A DNA stretch of 64,000 nucleotides from Kitagawia praeruptora (taxonomy: Eukaryota; Streptophyta; Magnoliopsida; Apiales; Apiaceae), in contig CM075351.1 in the NCBI GenBank assembly GCA_037693485.1, positions 97,916,001-97,980,000 on the forward strand, written 5' to 3'. The translations under genes and the position numbers were made by a program. Below the pieces are notes generated by a model. The model was not told the DNA's origin, searched no databases, and was given only the letters and a program-made list of their open reading frames with translations. Shown in pieces: positions 32,550 to 44,199 of the stretch (positions are counted from its first letter, which is position 1; every line of letters starts with the position of its first letter).

Positions 32550-34668
32550 TCATCTCGCATGTGCACCTTGATTTAATCACTTCGCTTTAATCCTCCCTTT
32601 TTCTCTTCGCTTGTATATATATATTTTTTTAAAAGAAGCAAACAGGCTAACTCAGCGTGTCCTGATAGCAATGTGAACTGTGCCCTTTTGTATTGCCTTG
32701 GGCCTTCCTCATTTATTTCATTGTTGTTTATTTATGTTCTTTGGTCCACATCGTACATTACATAGCATATCCTGTTACTATCTTCTTCATCGCCTCGCCT
32801 ATGAGATTTTCCTGACCCCTCCTTGCTGGTTTCTTCTTCTTCCTCGTGTTGCAATCCCCGCTCCGTTACATGCAGATCTCACAATACCACACCAATCATC
32901 GAGCAATTGCTATCCATTCCATTTTATTGACCTTCTCGTTGCTTCTTGTATTATCCTTAATACGAACTGCTAAGAATCATGCATACGAGCCCAACCCACT
33001 GCACAATGCTGTTTTTTTTACAAGCCTTGTCGCTTCGTCCTTGATGCACCAGTGTAGAGTAAATTTTTGTCTATGAAGATCTATTTCCACAAGCTTCAGT
33101 TTCATGGGCGTATTTTGCTTACACACTAGTGGGTCCCACAGCCTGTCTCAAGTTGCCGCTTCGTTGAATTCTTTTTCCTCCCCTCGCCTATGAACACAAA
33201 GTACTCCTCCTTCGCCTCGCATAATCCATATTGATGGCTCTAGCCCCGCCTCGCATATGCTAGCTGGTGGACCTTGCATCTTTGAAAATTGGTATTTGAA
33301 ATTTTTTCCAAGTGCTTTGAAATAGCTGGTTAAACCTCCATATGATTTCCTTTACTTATAAATTGACTTTAACACATGCATAGAGATAGCTCCACATTGT
33401 ATAGACTCATGGACTGACCCATCATTGCCATTGTAGTCAAGCGGCTTCGCATCGTAAGATATCGGGCTTCTGGCCTCGCAACGCTAGGTGCAGCCTCGCA
33501 GTGCTAAGTGTGGCCTCGCAAAGCTAAGTTTGGCCTCCAGCGCTAAGTGTGGCCTCGCATCGCTAGGTATGGCCTTGTCTTGCAATTGTTCAAATGTCCT
33601 ACTAAAAGAGGTGTTTATGTAATGACACTACCCCCCGAGTCCTCATTATCATTGTAGATGTGATGAGGAATCAAAGTCTTTCAGTAACCTTCTTGTATTA
33701 TTTGGAGTTGACACCATTTGAAATGAAGAGAATTTGATGTGATCCCGCTATGAGTAGACTTGATTTCTTCAACGCTATCCCAGAACACTTGACCTTGCAT
33801 CGCTATCCGGGGGCACTTGACCTCGCATCGCTATCCCAGGGCACTTGTCTTCTTCATTGTTGTCCCAAGGCAGTTGGCCTCGCTACGCTATCCCGGGGTA
33901 CTTGGACTCTTCAACGCTAAGCGAGAGCACTTAGCTTTTTCAATGTCATAACAGGCTTCCCTTTGTTGCACATGTAATAAACTATTGAGGTCTTGAGCTC
34001 ATTTTGATCTTCAAATACTTTGACTTCTCTCCTTTCATCTCTTGTGCGAGCTTGAGGCTAATTGATGAGAGCCTCAGGCTCAGCCTCGTTATTTGTTGCT
34101 TGCTCTTCCCAGTGTCATGAGATAGTCGATGACCTCCTCTTTGCCGGCGAGGATCAGGGGCGTCCCCCCTCTCCCCGGCAAGGATCAGGGGCGTCCCCCC
34201 TCTCCTCGACGTAGAGGTATTTCACCAAGAAAAGGCATCTCATGTAGAGGTATCTCATTAATAGGTATCTTGTTAGAAGGCATCTCGCTAGGAGGCATCT
34301 CTCTAGGAGGCATCTCAAGATCTCGATAGTTACTCCATATTGGGGCCTTGCTAGGAGATATGGGTCGCTTAGAACCTTGACTCTTGCCTTGGCCTCGCTT
34401 CTAGTGATGTAGCTTATCCTTCTCGAACCCGGCCTCGCTACGCTAGGTGCAAGCATGGCCTCGCTCCTATGGGGTCGCTCCTGGGGGTCTTCCTCCTCGT
34501 GGGTCGCAGCCCGGGGTCGCATTTGGGTGTCATAAGCTACCCCGGGGTCTTGGCTTCGCTCTTTGGGGGTCGCATCCCGGGGTCATATGTTATCCCGGGG
34601 TCTCGCTCCTCGGCCTCTCCATTCTTCTTGTTCGAGTTAGTCATCGTTCTCCCAAATTAATGACTAGC
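32550..34668. other. Remaining interior of element C: repeats, no gene recognised
   Basis: At about 33470-33580 a unit like GGCCTCGCAACGCTAAGTGT repeats five times, and at 33770-33930 CTCGCATCGCTATCCCAGGGCACTTG-like text repeats about four times. AGGATCAGGGGCGTCCCCCC is doubled at 34150-34202, and CTAGGAGGCATCTC-like steps follow at 34220-34320. No transposon protein or host domain was recognised. Confidence 0.6.
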
Positions 34669-34685
34669 CCCTCCTTCTAGCGCCA
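34669..34685 (-). other. Primer binding site of element C
   Basis: Minus strand TGGCGCTAGAAGGAGGG, two bases after the LTR end; same site as element A. Confidence 0.75.
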
Positions 34686-34687
34686 AA

Positions 34688-35812
34688 TGTTATAGGGAGA
34701 ATATTGTATAACAATATTTTGGAGGTTTGTTGGAATCACGGAGCAAAATATGGATATATTGCTAAGAACACGAAGAACACGGAAGGAGATTGGAGATTAT
34801 TTGTGGCTGCACTTGATAGGTGTTTTCAGTGATGAACTGTCAATCATCCTTTACAAGATGCCTACGTACCCTATTTATAGGGATCAAGCCATACGTGGTT
34901 CTCTTGGAGAAGAAGTTACTAAGACGGGCTAGGGTTCTTATGGGCTCGACTTGGCCCAAATCCACTAGACGTCTTCTTGGGTTGATATATTTTACCCATT
35001 TATTCTATCCATGATCCATGGTCCAAAGAAGGAAGCAAATGGTCTCGCATGGCTAGAGTTGGGACCTCTTGGGCGAGGCTAATAGAGAAGTAACAAGGGT
35101 GTAGCATGCAACCTCGAAGGGTTGAGTCATGCGAAACGAACCCAAGTGTATTGATACTCATGCGACCTAGAGGGGCTGCGTCATGAGCCTTCCAGCAGAG
35201 AACGAGATAGCGATCTCGTGTAGTATGTGGATGTGATGATAATACGAAGCGATCCCAATGAGGGAAGTCGTAGCGAAGCGATCCCTTGACGGGAGTTATA
35301 CAAGAGTTGATCCCTATAAATGCGACCTTGAGGCCGGGCTAGCATGATGGTTAAATCAACTGGCCTCACTGACGAGGCGAATGGAGAAGCTGCATGGCCT
35401 CGCATGCGTCCTCGTTGGGCTAGTCATGCGAGGTGGTCCACGCTGTACGAAGATAAATATACTCACGCGACCTCGCCGGGCCTGACTGTAAGCCTTCATA
35501 ATAAATATGCTCTAGGCCTCGCTGGACCTTGTAGAGAGAGTATTTTAGGCCACGCTGGACCTCTAGGCCACGCTGGACCTTGTAGAGAGACATGCATGAT
35601 AGGTGTTATCCCATACTAGGGACTTTGTTGGCGAACTCAACCCGCAGCTTGGGGTCGCAAACTTCTACATTGTGCTTGATAATATATTGGACTGACTCCT
35701 GGTGGTGAGTTTTATTGACCCAATCTTCATCTCTAGACCCATTATGAGTTGTGGACCTCTATTCTAACCCATTAGACCTGCTTAGGGCTTATGCCAAGAT
35801 TTGGGCATAACA
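34688..35812 (-). repeat. 5' LTR of element C
   Basis: 1125 bp, TGTTATAGGG to GGGCATAACA. TATA-like motif on the minus strand at 34872-34879 (TATTTATA in plus orientation). Confidence 0.82.
34872..34879 (-). promoter_or_regulatory. Predicted TATA box in element C LTR
   Basis: TATAAATA on the minus strand inside the complete LTR. Transcription would run through the PBS into the captured fragments in sense orientation. Confidence 0.4.
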
Positions 35813-35938
35813 ATTATAAAAAACTATCACAAGCAATCCATCCTATTCAAAGACGGCAATATTAGATTATTTTTAGTCCAAAAGGGCGATAATATATCAA
35901 CGGATTAATAAAAGACCAAACATGGATATCCTACCAAA

Positions 35939-38926
35939 TCTATACTATTATATAAATTTCGAAACATTGAAAGTTTTGGTACCTGTTTTTTGGTACCAAT
36001 TTTTTGGTACTTCGTAAATTTACTTATGTACCCTTCATTATAAAGAAAAATATATATTAAAACACCTAAAATAAATTTTAACATAATATAATTAATGGTA
36101 ATTAGTCGATTGCCTTTTTCAAATTTACTTTTAGTGAAGATGTTACCTTTTATCATATCTTCCAATCATTAATATTACCTTTCGAATTAAAATACGTTTC
36201 CTTTTTTATTTAAAACTAATCTTACAATCATTAATATACACCCGAAAATATCATACAATATTTTTCAATTATTAATAAAATATATTAAAAATATACTTTG
36301 TTTATAATAAGAAAACATTAGTATAATCCATAAACATGTGTATATTAAATTATATTAATTAAAATTAAAAATTATGTAAAAAATAATGATTATATAAATT
36401 GGTACCAGTTTTTTTGTACCTATTTTTTGGTACTTCGTGAATTTACTTATTTACCCTTCATTATAAAGAAAAATATATATTAAAACACCTAAAATAAATA
36501 TTAACATAATATTATTGATGGTAAGTAGTCGATTGCCTTTTTCATATTTACTTTTAGCTGAAGATGTTACCTTTTATCATATATTCCAATCATTAATATT
36601 TTCTTTTGAATTAAAATACGTTTCCTTTTTGATTTAAAACTAATCTTACAATCATTAATATATATATTCGAAAATATCGTACAATATTTTTCAATTATTA
36701 ATAAAATCTATACTATTATATAAAAACCGAAATATTAAAAGTTTTGGTACCTGTTTTTTGGTACCTATTTTTTGGTACTTCGTGAATTTACTTACTTACC
36801 CTCCATTATAAAAAAAATAAATACACCTAAAATAAGTAATAACATAATATAATTAATGGTAATTAGTCAAGATACTACCTTTTATAAACAACTAAAAACA
36901 TCAATCGTATCACATCTTTCCATCATTAATATTTCATTTCGAACTAAAAGTCTAAATCACGTTACTTTTTTAATTTAAAACAAATCTTACAATCTAAAAT
37001 AAGTAATAACATAATATAATTAATGGTAATTAGTCAAGATATTACCTTTTATAAACACCTAAAAACATACTCCTCTATAACTTATTTTTGATATTTTATT
37101 TTTTTGTATAAAAATAGGACCTTTTTAATTTAAACAAATTTTACAATCTAAAATAAGTAATACCATAATATAATTAATGGTAATTAGTCAAGATATTACC
37201 TTTTATAAACACCTGAAAACATACTCCTCTATAACTTATTTTTTATATTTTATTTAACATAATATAATTAATGGTAAGTAGTCAAGATACTACCTTTTAT
37301 AAACACCTAAAAACGCCAATCGTATCATATCTTTCCATCATTAATATGTCCTTTCGAACTAAAACACGTTATCTTTTTAATTTAAAACAAATCTTACAAT
37401 CATTCATATATACCCGAAAATATCACAATAATATAATAAAATTAACGGTAATTAGTCGATTGTCTTTTTCATATTTACTTTTAGTTGAAGATATAACATT
37501 TTATAGACACGTAAAAACATGAATCATATCATATCTTTCGATCATTAATATTTCCTTTCGAACTAAAACACATTACCTTTTTAATTTAAAATAAATCTTT
37601 CAATCATTAATATATAACCGAAAATATCACACCATAATTTTCAAGTAAAATGTAACACCTAAAATAAATAACAATATAATATAATAAATGGTAATTAGTC
37701 GATTGCATTTTTCATATTTACTTTCAGTTGAATATTACCTTTTATAAACACCTAAAAAGATCAATTGTATCATATTTTTCAATCATTAATATTTCTAATT
37801 AAAACACTTTACCTTTTTAATTTACAACAAATCTTACAATCATTAATATATACTCGAAAAAATCACACTAAAATTTTCAATTATTAATAAAATATATTAA
37901 AAATCATATACGTTGTTTATAATAAGGAAACATTATTATAATCTGTAAACATGAGTATATTAAATTATAACAAATAAAAATTAAAATAATTATTAAAATA
38001 ATGATTATATAAAAACATAATTTTAATATTAAATAAAATTTATAACATAATACAAGAAACCCGTGCACTGCAATACTAATAATTAATCGATTTTTTTTTC
38101 AACTAAAACATATCATCTTTCTATTTTTTTCTAATTAATTTCCTTTTTTTTTCTAGAAATATAACGGACAACGTTAATTTCTCATTTTCTAAAAAACACT
38201 AGGAGCAATTTTAATTAGTAATTGAACATAATTAAATTATAATTAGTATAAACTAATCAATTATCTTTTTCACCTAAAATATGTCACCTTTTTAATTTTC
38301 CCGTTTTCTTTTCTATTTTCTCTAACTAAAATATCTCATTTTTCAAGTATATTAAGGGCAGTTCTATTATATGAAATAAAATAGTAATATGATAATACTA
38401 ATAATTAATCGATTAACTTTTTCAGTTAAAACATATCATTTTTTCTATATTTTATAATTAAAATCCCTCTTTTCCTAGAAATATCACGGGCAACAATAAT
38501 TTCTCTTTTTCTAAAAACATGACAAGCAATTTATTTAGTAAAATAACATAATTAACTTATAATTACTATAAACTAATCAATTACCTTTTCACCTAAAACA
38601 TATTACCTTTTTAATTTTCTCTAACCAAATCCTCTATTTTTCCAATTATATCATGGGCATTCTATCTAATAAAAAAATAATTTTATAATTACTTATAATT
38701 AACCGATTATCTTTTTCAACTAAAATCCATCATCTTTTCTAAATTTTTAACTAAAATTCCCCATTTTCTAGAATTATCACGAATAACATTTATATAATTA
38801 TCATCATATAATCTCATTTAAAAATTTAAGTCTCCAAAAATCATGTTTTAAAAAAATTAATTCAAATAATTAAAAAATTTAATATAATATTAAAAAAATC
38901 CGTGCATCGCACGGGTTTTAAGCTAG
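35939..38926 (+). mobile_element. Non-autonomous Helitron-like element(s), plus orientation
   Basis: Two Helitron-type 5' ends, TCTATACTATTATATAAA, start at 35939 and 36707, each preceded by A. The 3' end at 38926 has hairpin CCGTGC-ATC-GCACGG (38900-38914), then GTTTTAAG and CTAG followed by T, as expected for Helitron termini. The interior is AT-rich and made of diverged direct repeats, with TTTGGTACTTCGT at about 36003, 36429 and 36773 and TTACCTTTTATAAACACCT several times. A decayed second 3' end (AAACCCGTGCACTGCA) lies near 38063. No Rep/helicase gene is present. At least two copies are nested or in tandem. Confidence 0.75.
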
Positions 38927-39058
38927 TTTTTATTATTTCTGTAAAGTATAAATATATTAACTTATGTATTTCTTGTAATTACATTTGATCACTTTTGTGT
39001 GTTTTTTTTCTGTTACAAGTTTGTTAAATTTTTTATGATAATAATATATTAATATAAA

Positions 39059-39860
39059 CTAGATTATAACCTGTGCAATGCACGAGTTTCTTGTATTATG
39101 TTATAAATTTTATTTAATATTATAATTATGTTTTTATATAATCATTATTTTTAATATTTTTTAATTTTAATTTGATATAATTTAATATACTCATGTTTAG
39201 GAATTATACTAATGTTTCCTTATTATAAACAATGTATACGATTTTTTATATATTTTATTAATAATTGAAAAATATGGTGTGATATTTTCGGGTATATGTT
39301 AATGATTGTAAGATTTGTTGTAAATTAAAAAGGTAACATGTTTTAATTAGATAGAAAATATTAATGATTGAAAGATATGATACGATTGATCTTTTTATGT
39401 GTTTATAAAAGGTAATATCTTCAACTAAAAGTAAATGTGAAAAAGGCAATCGATTAATTACCATTAATTATATTATGTATTATGTTATTATTTATTTTAG
39501 ATATTATATTTTTCTTGAAAATTATGGTGTGATATTTTCGGGTATATATTAATGATTGTAAGGTTTGTTTTAAATTAAAAAGATAACGTGTTTTAATTCG
39601 AAAGGAAATATTAATGATAGAAAGATATGATACGATTGATGATTTTAGGTATTTATAAAAGATAATATCTTCAACTAAAAGTACATGTGAAAAAGGCAAT
39701 CGACTAATTACCATTAATTTCATTATATTAATATGAAAAAGGCAATCGACTAATTACCATTAATTTTATTATGTTAATCGACTAATTACCATTAATTATA
39801 ATGTGTTTTAATTCGAAAGAAAATATTAATGATGGAAAGATATGATACGATTATTGAAAA
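39059..39860 (-). mobile_element. Helitron-like fragment, minus orientation
   Basis: On the minus strand a 3' end reads CTCGTGCATTGCACAGG (39070-39086), then TTATAAT and CTAG at 39062-39059. The following 800 bp is an inverted relative of 37260-38060, with the same CGATTGCCTTTTTC and GTATCATATCTTTC blocks. No 5' TC end was found, so the element is truncated. Short ORFs in both copies translate alike only because the DNA is repeated. Confidence 0.65.
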
Positions 39861-41187
39861 ACGGTCATCGATAATCATCGTCATCATTCGTAATCGTTTC
39901 CAATCTAAAAACGATCATCGATCATCGTCGTCTTTTCTATTATAAATAGTCATTGGGGGTGTTTGGGGGAACTTTTTTCCAGAATAAGTCAACTTATTTT
40001 AAGATAAAGTTAGAGATTCCTAACATTCCAACTTATTTTTCAACTTATTTTTGCAACTTATTGAATCTCAAACATACATTAAATACTTGTATAAAAAAAT
40101 ATTATCAAAATATAAAATTTTTACCCGAAAATAAGTCCATAAATTCATAAAGAAACAACTATATGATCTTGATTTTGTTGTAAATTGTCGTGTGTCGTTG
40201 ATTTGAAATGGTCACTCTCACAAACTCATCATCATCGTTGCTGTAATTTCTCCTCATCGTGATCTTTGTTAATTATCTGGACTTTTGATACAATGATAAA
40301 AAAAAACATAAATATTCAATTTATTCAATCATAAAAATATAAGCTTGTATTCGTTTACAATATAATGATCATTTATATAGACAATACCTAATTTAATAAT
40401 AAAGTAAACTATCTCTTTTTCGCTCATAATAGTAATTGCGCAATTTTCCGTATTATATCAATTACAATATGCTAACAGTATTCTTTAGTTTATATCTCTG
40501 TTTTAATAAGTTTTATTGCTTCTAGTTGGGGTTATGTTTGGAAGATTTTTTTGTAGAAAAATAGTTCATTTCCTTTCTTTACTTGCTTTTGAGTTGATTA
40601 ATACTTCCCACAGACAGACATAGGAAAATGAAAAAAAATCAGCCTTCCTCACTTTACTGCAAAATATTTTACGTTAACAGGTTGTCTAATCCAATTTTCG
40701 TCATAATCTAATTTAGCTAGTTTTAAATGCTCCAAGCAAATTAAGAGAAAAACAATGGTGGATGAATAAAATGAAAAATCCTACTGACCTTTAACACAAT
40801 CAGGAAAAATTTATGGAATTCACAGGGGAGCGGAGATCAGAGATGGGTAACAAATGCAATGCATCACTTATTCACAGTACACATCCAGACTACACTAGTA
40901 AACAAAAAAACACTACTAAATTTAGAAGGTCAATCATGTAAAGGAGGGAGGAAAACAACAAGGTTCCGGTGAAGGCAGCAGAAATGGACAGAGAGAATGC
41001 AGCTCCGACACCGGGACAAGGTGCAGGGGCCTCAACCTGGTGATGCAGCAGCCATGTCACTGGTTGATAGCAAAACAGCTACAATCGAAGCCTTGTTCAT
41101 TATGTTTCTTTAGGAAATAGATAAATACTAGTATATGAGAAATAACAACATACATGCTAATTCACAAGCAACGTAAAACTTAAACGC
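39861..41187. other. Intergenic region downstream of the MADS-box gene
   Basis: AT-rich. At 39954-40080 GGGGGTGTTTGGGGG followed by AACTTATTTT repeats looks like the end of a small DNA transposon, but no matching inverted end was seen. A GC-richer stretch at 40960-41060 could be an old exon or alternative 3' UTR; no frame supports it. Confidence 0.45.
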
Positions 41188-41193
41188 TTTATT
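41188..41193 (-). terminator. Candidate polyadenylation signal of the MADS-box gene
   Basis: AATAAA on the minus strand about 200 bp after the stop codon, a usual plant 3' UTR length. Motif only. Confidence 0.4.
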
Positions 41194-41390
41194 ACATAAA
41201 ATTAAAGCAACTTGGAATCACTTCTGGTAAACATAAGAGTACTAGTAATTATGAATGCAGTAAGATATATGTCCACTGAAGAACATATGAAGTCATAAAA
41301 ACCAAAAAAATAGCAAAACTACTAGATAAAGATCCCAAACCCCAAGGCACCTTTAAACGCTAGAACCATCAGAGTCATTATCCAAACTAT

Positions 41391-42401
41391 CTACCTTTGC
41401 CAATTGCGATCTTGATAGAATTGAACATGAGATTTATCTTGATGAGAAGTTGCAACCAATTGATGAGAAGTCCCAACCATTTGATGAGGAGCCGATCCTG
41501 GTCTCATAGGATGATATAATTGCATGAAGTGTTGTGCAGTTGGTTGCATGCCTTCATAGTAATTTGGGGTTTCCCTTGCAAAATTCATGTTCCTATAGGT
41601 TATGTTGTTCACTGTCCCTGTCATCGGACAATTATAAACAGCCTGGGACGGGTGAGCATTATACACATTGTTTGACGCGCCACCAACATTATCACGACCA
41701 AAATTGACCATCCTCTGATCCTGATAATGGTCCAAAAACGGAAACCCTTGTTGAATTTGCACTGGAACTGGCATCGGCATGGAACCTGACTGGCGCGGAT
41801 CGATTGTAACTCTATACTTGTAAGCTGGATTACCCTCTTCAAAATCCCTGCTCCTCTTCTTAGTTAACATCCCCTGCTGCTGCAACTGAGAATAAGCACA
41901 ATCAATATTATTACTATTGTTACTAGCTTTCATTTGCCCCAGTTTATCCTTTGCATTTAGAATTTTATTCTCAAGGTTTGCAACAATTCTCCAAAGATCG
42001 TTTTCCGTAAAGCTACTAAACTTCGAATCGCATGTTGGATACTTAGACTGAAGAGTAGTGTTACGCAGGCTGGTCAGATCTTTCTCGGCCTCTTTGATCA
42101 TGCCTATAAAATGGTCGGAAAGAAGAGTTGTCCTGTTTTTGCGATCCTCAGGTGACTGGCCTTTGTATTTGTTAATTAATTCGAGAACTTCATCACGATT
42201 ATCAGGGAAAATCTCGGGTTCAAGAGGACGAGCCTGCTGTGCATCTTGTTTAGGCCCGTAAATAATCACCATAGCTTTGATGCCACATAGAGTTGCAAGC
42301 TGATAAACTTTATTCTTCAAAGTGTTTTTCCTCGCGTGGAAAGTAGCATTTCGTATCTTTTCCTTCTTTATGAGTTCCATGTTTAATTTTGCTCTACCCA
42401 T
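41391..42401 (-). CDS. Type I MADS-box transcription factor
   Basis: A single-exon ORF of 336 codons from ATG at 42401 to TAG at 41391-41393. The ATG at 42407 is two codons upstream, but the MADS domain normally starts MGR, and a splice acceptor AG lies directly before 42401. Residues 1-52 form the MADS DNA-binding/dimerisation domain (MGRAKLNMELI, ARKNTLKNKVYQLATLCGIK, IIYGP). No keratin-like K domain follows, and there is no intron after the MADS box, so this is type I (M-type), closest by eye to Mbeta or Mgamma. A coiled-coil-like stretch (about 90-160) precedes a Gln/Asn/Met/Pro-rich C-terminus. Such proteins act in the nucleus, often in female gametophyte or endosperm. No break is visible. 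Confidence 0.88.
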   Translation of the reverse strand: MGRAKLNMELIKKEKIRNATFHARKNTLKNKVYQLATLCGIKAMVIIYGPKQDAQQARPLEPEIFPDNRDEVLELINKYKGQSPEDRKNRTTLLSDHFIGMIKEAEKDLTSLRNTTLQSKYPTCDSKFSSFTENDLWRIVANLENKILNAKDKLGQMKASNNSNNIDCAYSQLQQQGMLTKKRSRDFEEGNPAYKYRVTIDPRQSGSMPMPVPVQIQQGFPFLDHYQDQRMVNFGRDNVGGASNNVYNAHPSQAVYNCPMTGTVNNITYRNMNFARETPNYYEGMQPTAQHFMQLYHPMRPGSAPHQMVGTSHQLVATSHQDKSHVQFYQDRNWQR

Positions 42402-44068
42402 CTGCACATTGTAGATTTCCTAATTAGTTATATGATCAAAACTTAGTAATATTATTAATCAGATATTCATCCCACTTAACGACATATACAGAAATTCAAA
42501 AAAGAAAAAGATTACATATTGATATACAATGCAAAATACTACTACTGCAATTTACAACCGAAGCTTTCCAGTAAAAATATATCATAAAAACTACCCACGG
42601 ATTGAAATTATACAATAGTTATAACAATGTGTATGTGTATGTACATAGATCGATTGTGTGACAGTGTGAGTAACTTGTGTGGTATTTCATATATAAATAT
42701 ATAAAAAACCAGTAGTGGCATTGCTTTAAGTTGTATAACTGATGACTGATCAAAAGCAAAAAGAGTGAAGATGGTATAAACTTGGTATCCAAAAAAAATG
42801 AGTATAAAAGTTATATAAATAGGTATGAACAGAATTAAAACAAATGACCAGGGTAATAACCCACACAACACTTTTCTTTATCAATGAATGATTCAGAGAG
42901 CTAAGATGGTAACATTATAATGAACTTGCATCAGTTAACAATATCTGTTAAAAGACAAAGAAGATTCACCATTCTATCTATCCAGTGCTAATTCACTTTT
43001 TCTTAATCTTTGTACTTAGCACCATCCGCAAAATTTGCATAGGAACTCAGACCGGGTAGACAATGACAATTCAAGCTAGAATCATCAATGCTGGCCTGAA
43101 ACCACACCAATTAAATCCCTAAGCTGCCTAATACACTTAGTTTTCATGTCTACAGAATTAATCAAGTACTTTTCTGGTACAAGTTACAGTGCAAGGGTCA
43201 CATTGTATTGGCAACTTACTTTGATTATAACAAACATTATCAAACCAGAGAGCTAGTTATAGTAAAATAGGCTGTACAGGGTACATACATAATGAGACAT
43301 TATAGAGCTTCACATAACTTCGAATAAACTGCATGGATATGCATGACAGCAGCTATTTGCGCAAGTATAACAGCTCACTTTATCTAACTTGTAAAGTACA
43401 TGGTGAGAAGCTCTAGATCCTCAACATAACAAAGAAACTAATATCTAAGCGAATTAGAGTAAATTAATTATAGCAGCATATATTATAATTGATTCTCAGA
43501 GTGGAGCTAAATAGATCAATAGATTGAATACTCAAACTGGACGTGCATAACAATCATAGCAACTTGCAAGTACGTATGCATACAATTCAAATTGTTGTTA
43601 TTTTATCAGCATATATCTGAAAAAATATTCCTGAAAGTGAGCAAGTTGAACAAGTCAAATTGGATATGCATAACAGCAACAATTTACAAGTAAAGCAGAT
43701 CATCTGATCGATAATACGAACATAGATGTATTTGAGAGAGGAGAGAGAGAGAGTGTGTGTGTGTTTATATCTGGTGAAGAGTTAATCAGGGGATTTTTAA
43801 TCTTCTAAAAGTCTGTATCGATGAACAATATTGGTTCCTTTGTATATAATGCATTATGTATGTTACCGTGATCATGCAGACAATGAGACTATTGTCTAGT
43901 GCATAATGCCAACCTAATAACAACAGCAATTATGGCAAAAACAAAACAAAGAAACTAACTTATTATGCATAAGATAGATCGTAAGTGGTAAGATAGTAGC
44001 GAAAGCGTGACTGATTACTAGATTAATATGTCAAAAGAGGAGACACATGCATGCAGAAGGAAAAATAC
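42402..44068 (-). other. Probable 5'-UTR intron of the MADS-box gene
   Basis: The minus strand has a donor-like AAG|GTATTT at 44069/44068 and an acceptor-like ACAATGTGCAG directly before the start codon at 42401. The 1.67 kb between them has no ORF of note and is AT-rich. Inferred from splice motifs only. Confidence 0.45.
43736..43764. repeat. GA/GT microsatellite
   Basis: GAGAGAGAGAGAG followed by TGTGTGTGTGTG inside the presumed intron. Confidence 0.8.
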
Positions 44069-44160
44069 CTTAACAATGGCTTCTCTCTAAGGGATCTCTC
44101 TCTCTCTCAAGTCTCAAATTCGATAAGAATGACCTTGTCTCTCTCTCTTTTTTGCAAGGA
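44069..44160 (-). other. Probable non-coding first exon of the MADS-box gene
   Basis: Minus-strand sequence rich in GA/CT runs (GAGAGAGAGAGAT), typical of plant 5' leaders, lies between a TATA-like site and a splice donor. The upper end is an estimate. Confidence 0.4.
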
Positions 44161-44185
44161 AAAGTTTACCTTGTATAATGTATGA

Positions 44186-44196
44186 ATATATAATGG
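44186..44196 (-). promoter_or_regulatory. Candidate TATA box of the MADS-box gene
   Basis: ATTATATATTC on the minus strand about 25-35 bp before the presumed first exon. Motif and position only. Confidence 0.4.
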
Positions 44197-44199
44197 TAA

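Larger units (their letters stand above)
29901..35812 (-). mobile_element. Element C: non-autonomous LTR element carrying host gene fragments
   Basis: The right LTR (34688-35812) starts TGTTATAGGGAG and ends GGGCATAACA, next to a PBS at 34669-34685. The left LTR survives only as its inner 370 bp (29901-30270) next to a PPT (30271-30285). The interior of about 4.4 kb has no gag, RT or integrase. It contains at least two stretches that read as plant transcription-factor exons in the element's own orientation, and several repeats built on CCTCGCA. The PBS equals that of element A, so a Tat-type helper is likely. The outer part of the left LTR and its TSD are lost. Confidence 0.82.

Noticed and set aside
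37271..37522. Similar small ORFs at 37271-37522, 39258-39464 and 39454-39723
   Set aside because: They are mirrored copies of a non-coding Helitron body; codon use and AT content give no sign of coding.
39954..40140. Small DNA transposon (hAT-like MITE) starting GGGGGTGTTTGG
   Set aside because: Only one end is visible; no inverted partner or target duplication was found.
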